DNA from: Protula sp. h YS-2021
Taxonomy: Eukaryota; Annelida; Polychaeta; Sabellida; Serpulidae
Reading direction: 5' to 3'
NCBI GenBank assembly: GCA_949752745.1
Contig: OX457024.1
Coordinates: 113,637,454-113,701,453, forward strand
Length of the DNA: 64,000 nt
Below, one piece after another: positions 47,766-56,158 of this stretch. The position numbers and the translations under genes were made by a program. The number at the start of each line of letters is the position of its first letter. Position 1 is the first letter of the stretch. The notes beneath the pieces were generated by a model. It was given only the letters and a program-made list of their open reading frames with translations. It ran no database searches and had not been told where the DNA came from.

Positions 47766-50700
47766 TTGTTGAGCGTTTTACACCGCACATAAATGACGTT
47801 ATCATTATTAAGCACTAATGTACGGGGTATTCGCCAGAAAAGCAAACGGTTAGCTCTCTTCAAAGAATTTAAAAACACAAAATATGATATTATAATGCTA
47901 CAGGAGAGCCACTCAACAAGTGATGACCTAGATGTCTGGGAAGGCGAGTGGGGTGGAAAAATATTTTGTAGCCACGGGACAAACAGAAGCGCAGGTGTGC
48001 TGTTCCTGACGTCCAATTATTTGACTACCATTGGTGAAAAAAATTTTGATGGTGGCAATGTCCAATATATAATCCTTAAAGTCAACTTAATCCAACTGGG
48101 TATTTTCAATATCTATTCCCCAAACAAAGATGCTGACCAAGTAAAATTTTATCAGAACCTTATGGCAATATTGTCTGACATAAGGTGTGATGAATTTATT
48201 ATAGGCGGTGACTTTAATTTGGTGCTTTCGCCCATTGATAAATTTGGCGGCCGTTCCCCATCCAAAAAAAGTCTTTCAATTCTGGAAAATATTATAAAAT
48301 CGTTCAATTTAACAGATATATGGCGCTACTACAACCCAAATAAAAAACAGTATACATGGTCTCAAAAGTCACCGAGAGTCCTCTGTCGACTCGATTACTT
48401 TTTGGTCACACAGGGTATCGTGAAAGCCACAAAGAAAACGAACATTTCATACTGTCCATTTACTGACCATAAAAGTATTAGCTTAATAGTTGACCTCTGT
48501 CTGGATAAAAGGGGTCCAAATTTTTGGAAACTAAACAACAGTTTTCTTCAAGAAGCAACTTACGTACAAACCGTTGAAAGGTTAATAACCGATAAATGGG
48601 ACGAGTTATCATATATCCGAGATATAAGAGTCAGATACGATTTCCTAAAACTGGAAATAATGCAGTATAGTTTAATTCACGGCAAAAAAAGGGCCAGAGA
48701 AAGACGCGAAGAGGAAAAATCGCTCAAATCAAAAATAGAAATTTTGGACAAAAAAGTAATTGATGACGAAATTAGTAAGGACGAACTCATCGAATACGAA
48801 CTTTGCAAGCAGCAGTTAGACACTCTAATCGAACATAAAACCAAAGGAGAATACATCCGATCTAGACTTGAATTTATAGAAAAAAATGAAAAAAATACAT
48901 CGTATTTTTTTAATATGGCAAAACAAATATACGACAAAAAAACAATCACCAAGTTAAAAACAATCGATGGATCCATTACCATGTCAAGCAAAGAAATTCA
49001 GTCTCATATTAAAGACTTCTATAGCAAACTATATAGCTCACAGGGCCTCAAGTCCGCAGACCCATCATTTTTTGAACAGTTTAAACAAATGCCCAAGCTT
49101 AGTGTTTTTGAACAACAAAGCATTGAAGACAAGATAAAAATAGATGAACTTTATAGTGCCCTAAAAGCTATGAAACCAAACAAAAGCCCCGGCGTCGATG
49201 GCCTGTCTTCTGAATTTTATATCAAATTTTGGAATAACATTGGTCCCATACTTACTGACGTCATAAATACATCACATTCAGAAGGAGCACTACCACCCTC
49301 ACTTCGAAGAGCGTCTATAACGTTGCTGCATAAAAGGGGTAAAGACCCTGAGATTATTAAAAACTGGAGACCAATCTCCCTATTAAATACAGATTACAAG
49401 ATATTATCTAAAAGTCTAGCTAATAGAATCTCCCCATACTTAAATAAACTAATAAATGAAGATCAAACTGGATTTATAAAAGGAAGATACATTGGTGAAA
49501 ATATTCGATTGATTTCAGACCTATTAGACTTTACTGATAATGAAGGAATCCCGGGTTTGCTCCTTCAAATAGATTTTGAAAAGGCCTTTGACAGTTTGGA
49601 ATGGAACTTTATGCTGAAAATGTTAAAAAAATTTAACTTTGGACCGGAACTCATATCTTGGATTAAGCTGTGCTACACAGATATTTCTAGTACAGTAATG
49701 AATAACGGCTATAGCACCGGATGGTTCGAGATACGAAGGGGTGTGAGACAGGGTTGCGGTCTCTCCTGCATACTCTTTGTTCTCGCAGTCGAGTTCATGG
49801 CCCAAATGATACGAGACAACGACAAAATCATAGGCTTGAAGGTCGGAAAAGGGGAATTTAAGTTAACTCAGTTTGCCGATGACACAACAGGTATTTTGGG
49901 TAGTGTTGAATCAATTCCAGAATTTTTTCGAACGCTAGAAAATTTTGCAAGCCAGTCAGGCCTTAAAATCAACAAAGAAAAAACTTTACTTATATGGCTG
50001 GGACCTTGGAAAAAAAGGAAAGGCGCTTATGATTTAGAAGCGTCCCGAAACTGTTTCAACATGCTTGGAATCTCCCTTGGATACGACCTTAAAAAATGCA
50101 ACGAAAAGAACATTATCGATAAAATTGCAAAAATGAGAGAAAAGTACCTATTTTGGTCTTGTAGAGGACTCAGCCTCTTAGGAAAAATTCTAATAACTAA
50201 GTCACTTGGAATATCTAACTTAATTTACTCCCTTTCTAACACTAGCTGTGACGCAGGTTACATAAAGCAAGCACAAAAAGAAACTTCATCTTTTTTATGG
50301 GGTTATTCTACACCAAAAGTTAAACATACCACTATAATAAGGAACTATGATGAGGGTGGACTAAAAGCAATCGACATCCAATCACAGAATATGGCTCTCA
50401 AACTTGCTTGGTTACCAAAATTAATGCAACGAAAAAAGTGGTCAAAAGTAGTAAATTATTACTTAGATAAGGTTGGTGGCCTAAGTTTGTTAATGCATTG
50501 CAACTTTGACGTAAAAAAACTCCCTCATATGCCTCCCTTTTATCAAGACATCTTACAAGCTTTTAAAACAATATTTCAAACCTCGACAATGTCTAAGCAA
50601 TTACTCTGGAACAATCAAGATATACTTATAGATAATAAACCCATATTCTTTAAGAACTGGTTCCAAAACGGAATTGTTTTTATACAAGATCTAATGAATA

Positions 50701-51787
50701 AAAATAATAGATGGCTGACATGCGATGAACTAACGAGGAAATATAACATCAAAGTTAATTACCTAACATTAATTAGCATTCAACAAGCAATTAAACAACA
50801 AATTTTACCTAATCAATCCTGTGCTTTAGGAAGTTGCACATTTAGAACTAGAAGTGGTCAGCTTTTAAATGTAACAAATTGTAAGTCAAGGGATTTTTAT
50901 AAAGAACTTGTGAAACAAATAAGTCAACCCCCAACTAGCTTAAAATGGTGGAAGAACAAGGGGATAGATCTTACCCTAGTAAACAAAAGTATCAAAATAT
51001 CAAGAGATGCATGTCGCGATAACAAACTACTTTCCTTCCAGTTCAAGATATTAAACGACATAGTAGCCAACAACAAAAATCTGGAAAAATGGGGAATCAA
51101 ATTAGACAAAAATTGCTCTGAATGTAATGTAGTAGAAGATAATTTCCATCTGTTCATAAATTGTCCTAAAACAGTGGCAATAATAAGAAAAGCGTGGCAA
51201 CTCATTGGTCTTAAAGGCTTTCACGCTACTGAATTTCTGTTAGGATCTTGCAACAACGCTGAAAACCTTATTTTTCTTATTTTAAAATACCGAATATGGG
51301 ATACCCGATTCCGTAATTTAGCCTTCAATTATTCGACCTTCATGCATGAAGTAAGCATGTACATGCAAGTAGATAAGATTATCTTAGTCGACGATAAATA
51401 CCATAGGAAATGGGGATCGTGGTCCATCAAGGACAATTGAAAAACGGATCTTGCTTTCTTTTCTTTTTTTTTTCTTATTACCTCGTTAATGCATGCCTAC
51501 ATTGGTCAAACCATATGGACGTCCCAAAAAACCCCACGACACTTCTGCACACTCCTTGTGTTTCATGTCTGTGTTTTCGTACAAACGTTTACTACATCAC
51601 AGATGCGAGTGAATTTATAGACAATTGTTAAAATAACTGCAGTATTGTCTGGGTGCTGCGACACCTAGCGATGTGTAAACTGTGTGTCTGCAAAAGGTTT
51701 CTGAAAGGTTTTTGGTGTAAATGTGCGAGTAATTGATGTGACGTACAATGTCTTCTTTTTCAATAATAAATAAAAAAAAAAAAAAAA
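47766..51787 (+). mobile_element. L1/Tx1-like LINE inserted in the Polinton integrase gene
   Basis: About 4.0 kb with an intact ORF2, a 3' UTR of about 0.35 kb, AATAAA-like signals and a poly-A tail (about 51,770-51,789), flanked by a duplication of up to 16 bp. The insertion begins only 27 bases before the ORF2 ATG, so ORF1 and the 5' UTR are missing: 5' truncation, typical of target-primed reverse transcription. The intact ORF2, clean tail and matching duplications point to a recent insertion. Confidence 0.95.
47793..51440 (+). CDS. LINE ORF2: APE-type endonuclease and reverse transcriptase
   Basis: 1,215 codons, uninterrupted. Residues 1 to about 230 are an exonuclease-endonuclease-phosphatase nuclease: STNVRGI with Asn9, MLQESHS, GGDFNLV, and the C-terminal FTDHKSI with the catalytic His. 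A coiled, charged linker follows (about 290-390). The reverse transcriptase spans about 450-740: NKSPGVDGL, WRPISLLNTDYK, QTGFIKGRYI, QIDFEKAFDSLEW, GVRQGC and the catalytic FADDTT (about 692-697). The C-terminus has CSECNVVEDNFHLFINC (about 1,108-1,124), the zinc-knuckle-like motif of L1-clade ORF2. By clade this nicks target DNA and copies its RNA in place. It lies in the same orientation as the integrase. Confidence 0.95.
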   Translation: MTLSLLSTNVRGIRQKSKRLALFKEFKNTKYDIIMLQESHSTSDDLDVWEGEWGGKIFCSHGTNRSAGVLFLTSNYLTTIGEKNFDGGNVQYIILKVNLIQLGIFNIYSPNKDADQVKFYQNLMAILSDIRCDEFIIGGDFNLVLSPIDKFGGRSPSKKSLSILENIIKSFNLTDIWRYYNPNKKQYTWSQKSPRVLCRLDYFLVTQGIVKATKKTNISYCPFTDHKSISLIVDLCLDKRGPNFWKLNNSFLQEATYVQTVERLITDKWDELSYIRDIRVRYDFLKLEIMQYSLIHGKKRARERREEEKSLKSKIEILDKKVIDDEISKDELIEYELCKQQLDTLIEHKTKGEYIRSRLEFIEKNEKNTSYFFNMAKQIYDKKTITKLKTIDGSITMSSKEIQSHIKDFYSKLYSSQGLKSADPSFFEQFKQMPKLSVFEQQSIEDKIKIDELYSALKAMKPNKSPGVDGLSSEFYIKFWNNIGPILTDVINTSHSEGALPPSLRRASITLLHKRGKDPEIIKNWRPISLLNTDYKILSKSLANRISPYLNKLINEDQTGFIKGRYIGENIRLISDLLDFTDNEGIPGLLLQIDFEKAFDSLEWNFMLKMLKKFNFGPELISWIKLCYTDISSTVMNNGYSTGWFEIRRGVRQGCGLSCILFVLAVEFMAQMIRDNDKIIGLKVGKGEFKLTQFADDTTGILGSVESIPEFFRTLENFASQSGLKINKEKTLLIWLGPWKKRKGAYDLEASRNCFNMLGISLGYDLKKCNEKNIIDKIAKMREKYLFWSCRGLSLLGKILITKSLGISNLIYSLSNTSCDAGYIKQAQKETSSFLWGYSTPKVKHTTIIRNYDEGGLKAIDIQSQNMALKLAWLPKLMQRKKWSKVVNYYLDKVGGLSLLMHCNFDVKKLPHMPPFYQDILQAFKTIFQTSTMSKQLLWNNQDILIDNKPIFFKNWFQNGIVFIQDLMNKNNRWLTCDELTRKYNIKVNYLTLISIQQAIKQQILPNQSCALGSCTFRTRSGQLLNVTNCKSRDFYKELVKQISQPPTSLKWWKNKGIDLTLVNKSIKISRDACRDNKLLSFQFKILNDIVANNKNLEKWGIKLDKNCSECNVVEDNFHLFINCPKTVAIIRKAWQLIGLKGFHATEFLLGSCNNAENLIFLILKYRIWDTRFRNLAFNYSTFMHEVSMYMQVDKIILVDDKYHRKWGSWSIKDN

Positions 51788-51803
51788 AAGATGCTTTCAG
51801 TTT
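51788..51803. repeat. LINE target-site duplication, right copy
   Basis: AAGATGCTTTCAGTTT, identical to 47,750-47,765. Confidence 0.95.
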
Positions 51804-52746
51804 ACTCCAACCTGTCAAATACAGGTTCAAAAGACAACGTGTCATTACACGTGGCATTGATGATATGTGGGATATTGATTTGGCTGATATGGGAAACATA
51901 GCTCCCTATAATGATGACATACGCTTTTTACTCATTGTCATTGATGTGTTTTCCAAATATGTCTGGGTACAGCCAATACCTAATAAATCACATACCAGCG
52001 TCATACAAGCTTTCCAAAAGATTTTTCATGACACACGACGAAGACCGCGAACTCTAAGGTCTGATAAAGGAACAGAATTTAAAAACAGATGGGTTAAAGC
52101 ATTTTTGAAGAAAGAAGGCATTCATGCTTATACCACAAAGAATGAAACCAAAGCCAACTTTGCTGAAAGAGTCATTCGTACTCTGAAGGGAATGATGTAT
52201 CGGTATTTTCTACATAATCAAACTTACCGTTACTTAGACATTCTTCCAGACTTGGTATACAATTACAACCATAGACCTCATGGTTCTCTTCCTAATAAAT
52301 ATGCTCCAGCCGAGATTCGTAAAGACAACGAATCAAAAGTGTGGAAGTATATGTATGTTGACAAACTGAAATTGAAACCGAAGAAGAAGAAGAAGTATAA
52401 ATTTAACATTGGCGATCATGTTCGCATTTCCCACATTAAATATGTGTTTCAACGCGATTATCACATCAAATGGACGCAAGAAGTCTTCATTGTCACACAT
52501 CGTTGTAAGAAGCAAGGAATACATTTGTATCGTGTGAAAGACTTTTTAGACGAAGATATTGATGGCCATTTCTATGAAGAAGAACTGCAGAAAGTGACCA
52601 AAGATATTGAATCTGTGTACAGAATTGAAAAAGTCTTGAAAACACGTAAAAGACGAGGAGGAGGTGTGAAAGAATTATTTGTCAAGTGGTTAGGTTGGCC
52701 AAACAAGTTTAACAGTTGGGTGAAAGAAACAGACATTCAACAATGA
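51790..52746 (+). pseudogene. Polinton integrase, core and chromodomain (C-terminal part)
   Basis: Open from 51,748, but that start is in LINE sequence; the integrase part begins at DAFS after the poly-A tail. Catalytic DDE residues: Asp in WDIDLADM (about 51,876), Asp in RSDKGTEF (about 52,063) and Glu in NFAERVIRTLKGM (about 52,168), as in retroviral-type integrases. A basic stretch (LKLKPKKKKKYKF) follows, then an SH3-like segment and a C-terminal chromodomain (YRIEKVLKTRKR...LFVKWLGWPNKFNSWV, about 52,618-52,740) expected to guide target choice. All domains look undamaged; only the LINE separates them from the N-terminus. Ends with an ATGA overlap with the ATPase gene. Confidence 0.92.
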
Positions 52747-53402
52747 AGCATCCATTTACATGTTTGGTCTCTGGACCTACAGGCAGTGGCAAAACGTCTC
52801 TGGTGAAGGAAATTCTAGAACAAAAGTTAATTCAACCCTCTCCAAAAAACATTTTATGGCTCTATGCAGCAGATCAGCCTTTGTACAAGGGAATGAAAGG
52901 CGTGGAATTTTACCAAGGCATTCCAGATGACATTGAAGAGCGTTTTAACCCGAAGAAACCAAACTTACTTATCATTGATGACTTGATGACCAAATGCCAT
53001 AGCGATGAGCGTATGACACGTCTCTTTAGTGTTAGCAGCAGTCATCAAAATCTAAGCATTATTTTTATTGTGCATAATTTATTCCATCATGGGAAAGAGA
53101 TGCGAAATATTAGTTTGAATACACATTATATCATTCTGTTTAAAAATCCGAGAGACAGTCAACAAATTAGTACATTGGCGCGGCAAATGTATCCTGGAAG
53201 ATCTCAATTTCTCATAGAAGCCTATCAAGATGCTACTAGCAAACCTCATGGTTATTTATTCATTGATTTAAAACCAAAGACAAATGATCAACTACGTATT
53301 CGTACAGGCATTTTACCAAAAGATACACATTATGTCTATATTGATAAAGCAGTGTATGAACAAGAACCAACTCATTTGACCATTCGCAGTCAAGATGTCT
53401 AA
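52743..53402 (+). CDS. FtsK/HerA-type genome packaging ATPase
   Basis: 219 codons from ATG 52,743, which overlaps the integrase stop (ATGA). Walker A is GPTGSGKTSLV (about residues 11-21), Walker B is LLIIDDLM (about 75-82), and a polar motif follows in SSSHQNLSIIFIVHNL. This is the normal size for Polinton A32-like ATPases. Its role, from family knowledge, is to pump element DNA into the capsid. Overlaps at both ends suggest one shared transcript with its neighbours. The last 68 bases lie inside the 556-bp duplication. Confidence 0.93.
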   Translation: MKHPFTCLVSGPTGSGKTSLVKEILEQKLIQPSPKNILWLYAADQPLYKGMKGVEFYQGIPDDIEERFNPKKPNLLIIDDLMTKCHSDERMTRLFSVSSSHQNLSIIFIVHNLFHHGKEMRNISLNTHYIILFKNPRDSQQISTLARQMYPGRSQFLIEAYQDATSKPHGYLFIDLKPKTNDQLRIRTGILPKDTHYVYIDKAVYEQEPTHLTIRSQDV

Positions 53403-53721
53403 ACGTATTCGAGCGAACCAGCCGTTTCTTCATTTGCTTGCACGCAGTGGGCCTAAACGACGTAAATCCTTGCTACAGCAAGCTACAAAGGAGGAATTAA
53501 CAAGCTTGTTTGAAATTTGTTTGAATATATTGCAAGGACATTTACCCTTAAGCTCAAAACGGTTTAAGGAATTTAAACGTGAACGTCATACGCTACGTAC
53601 TCTAGCAGATAAGAAGATATCCCTTCGACGAAAAAAGAAGTTGATTAATCAGAAAGGAGGATTCATTGGAGTTATTGCTAGATTGGCATTGCCCTTGTTA
53701 GCCAAACTACTGCTAAAATGA
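53395..53721 (+). CDS. Polinton basic small protein, copy 1
   Basis: 108 codons, overlapping the ATPase end by 8 bases and the next frame by ATGA. It has a very basic middle (KRFKEFKRERHTLRTLADKK, SLRRKKKLI) and a hydrophobic C-terminal helix (GGFIGVIARLALPLLAKLLL). This composition recurs in Polintons and adintoviruses at this position. It is probably a virion core or membrane-active protein; I compare it only loosely to adenoviral core peptides. An identical second copy follows at 53,951. Confidence 0.75.
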   Translation: MSKRIRANQPFLHLLARSGPKRRKSLLQQATKEELTSLFEICLNILQGHLPLSSKRFKEFKRERHTLRTLADKKISLRRKKKLINQKGGFIGVIARLALPLLAKLLLK

Positions 53722-53900
53722 AACATACGATGAAAATGGTCCTCATTCCTGAATATGAATATAAAATGTTGCTAGAAAAGAAGGGAAAACATGGTGAAAT
53801 CAAAACGAAAGTGAATAAACTTTTACGTGGGAAACGAACACGTGAAAAGGCTATAGAAATGTCTCAACTTCTTGGTCGTCATTTACGAATTCTATATTGA
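53718..53900 (+). pseudogene. truncated duplicate of the 191-codon protein
   Basis: Identical to the first 57 codons of the gene at 54,274, then stops after RILY where the duplication junction falls. The C-terminal two thirds are missing. It is a by-product of the 556-bp duplication. Confidence 0.9.
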
Positions 53901-53950
53901 TAAAGCAGTGTATGAACAAGAACCAACTCATTTGACCATTCGCAGTCAAG

Positions 53951-54277
53951 ATGTCTAAACGTATTCGAGCGAACCAGCCGTTTCTTCATTTGCTTGCACG
54001 CAGTGGGCCTAAACGACGTAAATCCTTGCTACAGCAAGCTACAAAGGAGGAATTAACAAGCTTGTTTGAAATTTGTTTGAATATATTGCAAGGACATTTA
54101 CCCTTAAGCTCAAAACGGTTTAAGGAATTTAAACGTGAACGTCATACGCTACGTACTCTAGCAGATAAGAAGATATCCCTTCGACGAAAAAAGAAGTTGA
54201 TTAATCAGAAAGGAGGATTCATTGGAGTTATTGCTAGATTGGCATTGCCCTTGTTAGCCAAACTACTGCTAAAATGA
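53951..54277 (+). CDS. Polinton basic small protein, copy 2
   Basis: Same 108 residues as 53,395-53,721. It is followed, with an ATGA overlap, by the full-length downstream gene, so this copy sits in the ancestral context on its right side, while copy 1 keeps the ancestral context on its left. Confidence 0.8.
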   Translation: MSKRIRANQPFLHLLARSGPKRRKSLLQQATKEELTSLFEICLNILQGHLPLSSKRFKEFKRERHTLRTLADKKISLRRKKKLINQKGGFIGVIARLALPLLAKLLLK

Positions 54278-54849
54278 AACATACGATGAAAATGGTCCTC
54301 ATTCCTGAATATGAATATAAAATGTTGCTAGAAAAGAAGGGAAAACATGGTGAAATCAAAACGAAAGTGAATAAACTTTTACGTGGGAAACGAACACGTG
54401 AAAAGGCTATAGAAATGTCTCAACTTCTTGGTCGTCATTTACGAACAAGTCAGTCTAGGCAGCAAAAGCCCTCATCATCATCACCACATGATAAGCCAGA
54501 AAAGTTATTTTTAAGTCATTTTCAACCTATCTATCATGGAAAAATAACACAACTTTTAGCCGAACTGAAGAAATATGGTGTTAAATGGTCAGAGAAGAAT
54601 GAACTTGTGTTGAAAACGGGCGATATTATAGCAAATTCCAACATGGTTGATTTGATGAAAGAAGCATTTGTGGCGACAAGAAGAAAAGAACGAGTCAAAC
54701 CATATGGCTGGCATCCGTTTATTCAGGAAATTGTTGATGCGAATATTCCAAAAACAATGTTTAGTAAAAAGACCACTCGTGACGACATTACAACAGAAAT
54801 GAAACAACGTCAACAAAGACAGTTTCCTGAAGGATGGGAAAATTTTTAA
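54274..54849 (+). CDS. Polinton conserved capsid-block protein of unknown function
   Basis: 191 codons. The N-terminal part has PEYEYKMLLEKKG followed by a basic helix (KTKVNKLLRGKRTREKA). A Ser/Pro linker (SSSSPHDKP) leads to a C-terminal domain (FQPIYHGKITQLLAELKKYG, GDIIANSNMVDLMKEAF, GWHPFIQEIVDANIP). Proteins of this layout, with a short basic N-terminus and a C-terminal segment around an ILxLL-type helix, sit between ATPase and penton in many Polintons; the role is not established. Overlaps its neighbours on both sides (ATGA and a 16-base overlap). Confidence 0.75.
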   Translation: MKHTMKMVLIPEYEYKMLLEKKGKHGEIKTKVNKLLRGKRTREKAIEMSQLLGRHLRTSQSRQQKPSSSSPHDKPEKLFLSHFQPIYHGKITQLLAELKKYGVKWSEKNELVLKTGDIIANSNMVDLMKEAFVATRRKERVKPYGWHPFIQEIVDANIPKTMFSKKTTRDDITTEMKQRQQRQFPEGWENF

Positions 54850-55043
54850 TATGGCTGAAAGAGCTATGTTGTTGTTGCCAAGAAGATAAACCAACTATTC
54901 CTGTAAAAATAAGATGTACAAGCGCGTGTTGTGAAGGAGAAATAAAAGACCATGTGAATGAGGATGAGATTTGGCATACTTGGTCGAATGGCGCGCGCTA
55001 TCGTGAAGTATATAGACAACGTCAACGCACCTATACCATTTAG
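54834..55043 (+). CDS. small membrane-associated Cys-cluster protein
   Basis: 69 codons, with its ATG inside the end of the previous gene. It starts MGKFLIWLKELCCCCQEDK: Gly2 could be myristoylated, although residue 6 is not Ser/Thr, and four consecutive Cys after a short amphipathic helix look like a palmitoylation site. The rest is polar, with one more Cys pair (SACCEGE) and a basic end. No family recognised. Membrane anchoring is inference. Confidence 0.55.
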   Translation: MGKFLIWLKELCCCCQEDKPTIPVKIRCTSACCEGEIKDHVNEDEIWHTWSNGARYREVYRQRQRTYTI

Positions 55044-55051
55044 TTCCCATC

Positions 55052-55810
55052 ATGGAGTCGACAAGCTTTTACATCACTTTGCCTAGCAATGCGAGTATGA
55101 CCTATTATCCCAACAACAAGGCTTCGAATTATCAAATTCGTATGCCTCGAACCATCTATCTGAATGGAAAATATGAAGTGGCTTTAGCTGAAATTCAATA
55201 TCCACATACATGGACAACGATGAGACAGGGCATGGACTATTCTATTCAGTATCGACAAGAACTATTCGATGATCCTATTCTTAGCACTCTCGATATTCCT
55301 TATGGGTACTATAAAACCATACAAGAACTATGTGAGGCAGTCAATGAAGAAGCGACTAATGCTCTGAAACTTACAGAAGCTATTCGGATAAAGTATGATA
55401 AAATTAGACGACGTGTGTTTCTATTTCTCGATTATGGTTATGAAGTGTCCTTTTCCGCTGGATTAGCTGAGATTTTAGGATTTATCCCAGAGCAATGGTA
55501 TACTGAAGCATGTACAGCTGAACATAAAGCGGATGTGAAACAGGGGTTTTATACACTGTATGTGTATTGTAGCATTTGTGAACCACAAGTTGTTGGTGAT
55601 TATTATGTGCCGTTACTACGTTCTGTTGGGATACAAGGTCATGATGGAGATATTATCATGAAAACGTACGGCGAACCGCATTATGTTCCTGTAAACACAT
55701 CCAAATTTGACATGATAGAAATGAATATTAAGGACGACACAGGCCATAATGTTCCATTTCAAACTGGAAAGGTGATCTGTAAACTTCATTTTCGACCAAA
55801 AGCAATATGA
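55052..55810 (+). CDS. minor capsid protein (penton-like, single jelly roll)
   Basis: 252 codons. The start ESTSFYITLPSNASM, then YPNNKASNYQIRMP and VALAEIQYPHTWTT, is the hallmark N-terminus of Polinton and adintovirus penton proteins. The C-terminal part returns to beta-rich segments (FYTLYVYCSICEP, VGDYYVPLLRSV). By family knowledge it forms pentamers at the capsid vertices. It starts 8 bases after the preceding stop and overlaps the next gene by ATGA. Confidence 0.9.
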   Translation: MESTSFYITLPSNASMTYYPNNKASNYQIRMPRTIYLNGKYEVALAEIQYPHTWTTMRQGMDYSIQYRQELFDDPILSTLDIPYGYYKTIQELCEAVNEEATNALKLTEAIRIKYDKIRRRVFLFLDYGYEVSFSAGLAEILGFIPEQWYTEACTAEHKADVKQGFYTLYVYCSICEPQVVGDYYVPLLRSVGIQGHDGDIIMKTYGEPHYVPVNTSKFDMIEMNIKDDTGHNVPFQTGKVICKLHFRPKAI

Positions 55811-56148
55811 AAGCTTATACACACGATCCGTCTGCATATCGCAACCATTTTCTTCGTCAAGTGGGCGGGGAATTACCAGGATTCAAAGGAGCGCGAATCC
55901 AATATGGCGATGGTATTGGTTCCATACTGGGATCATTGGCTCGCAAAGCTATTCCACTACTTAAGGCTGGGGCTAAGATCGTTGCGCCACATCTTAAGAA
56001 GGCTGCAAAGAATGTCGCGAAAGATGTGACGGGTCGAGTAGCAGAACGTGTGTTTGGTGAACAAAAGCGTATGCAACCGACGAAACGTGCCAGAAGACGA
56101 AAAACAGCCAGACGGATAACATCAAAATATCGCAAAGATATTTTTTAA
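55807..56148 (+). CDS. pVI/pX-like basic virion protein
   Basis: 113 codons. It has GGELPGFKGARIQYGDGIGS (residues about 20-39), then an amphipathic helix region (LGSLARKAIPLLKAGAKIVA), then a strongly basic tail (KRARRRKTARR). This pattern, a G-x-x-x-x-F-x-G-x-x-x-Q-x-G start followed by R-x-x-x-P-L-L-K, is typical of a small protein next to the capsid genes in Polintons and adintoviruses and has been likened to adenoviral pVI/pX. A role in genome condensation or membrane lysis is inferred from that comparison. Confidence 0.75.
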   Translation: MKAYTHDPSAYRNHFLRQVGGELPGFKGARIQYGDGIGSILGSLARKAIPLLKAGAKIVAPHLKKAAKNVAKDVTGRVAERVFGEQKRMQPTKRARRRKTARRITSKYRKDIF

Positions 56149-56158
56149 AGAAAAAAAA

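Larger units (their letters stand above)
53335..54446. repeat. 556-bp tandem duplication
   Basis: Copy 1 is 53,335-53,890 and copy 2 is 53,891-54,446. By eye they are identical. The unit covers the end of the ATPase gene, the whole 108-codon basic protein and the first part of the 191-codon protein. The junction reads GAAT|TCTATA. Either a very recent duplication or an assembly error. Confidence 0.93.
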
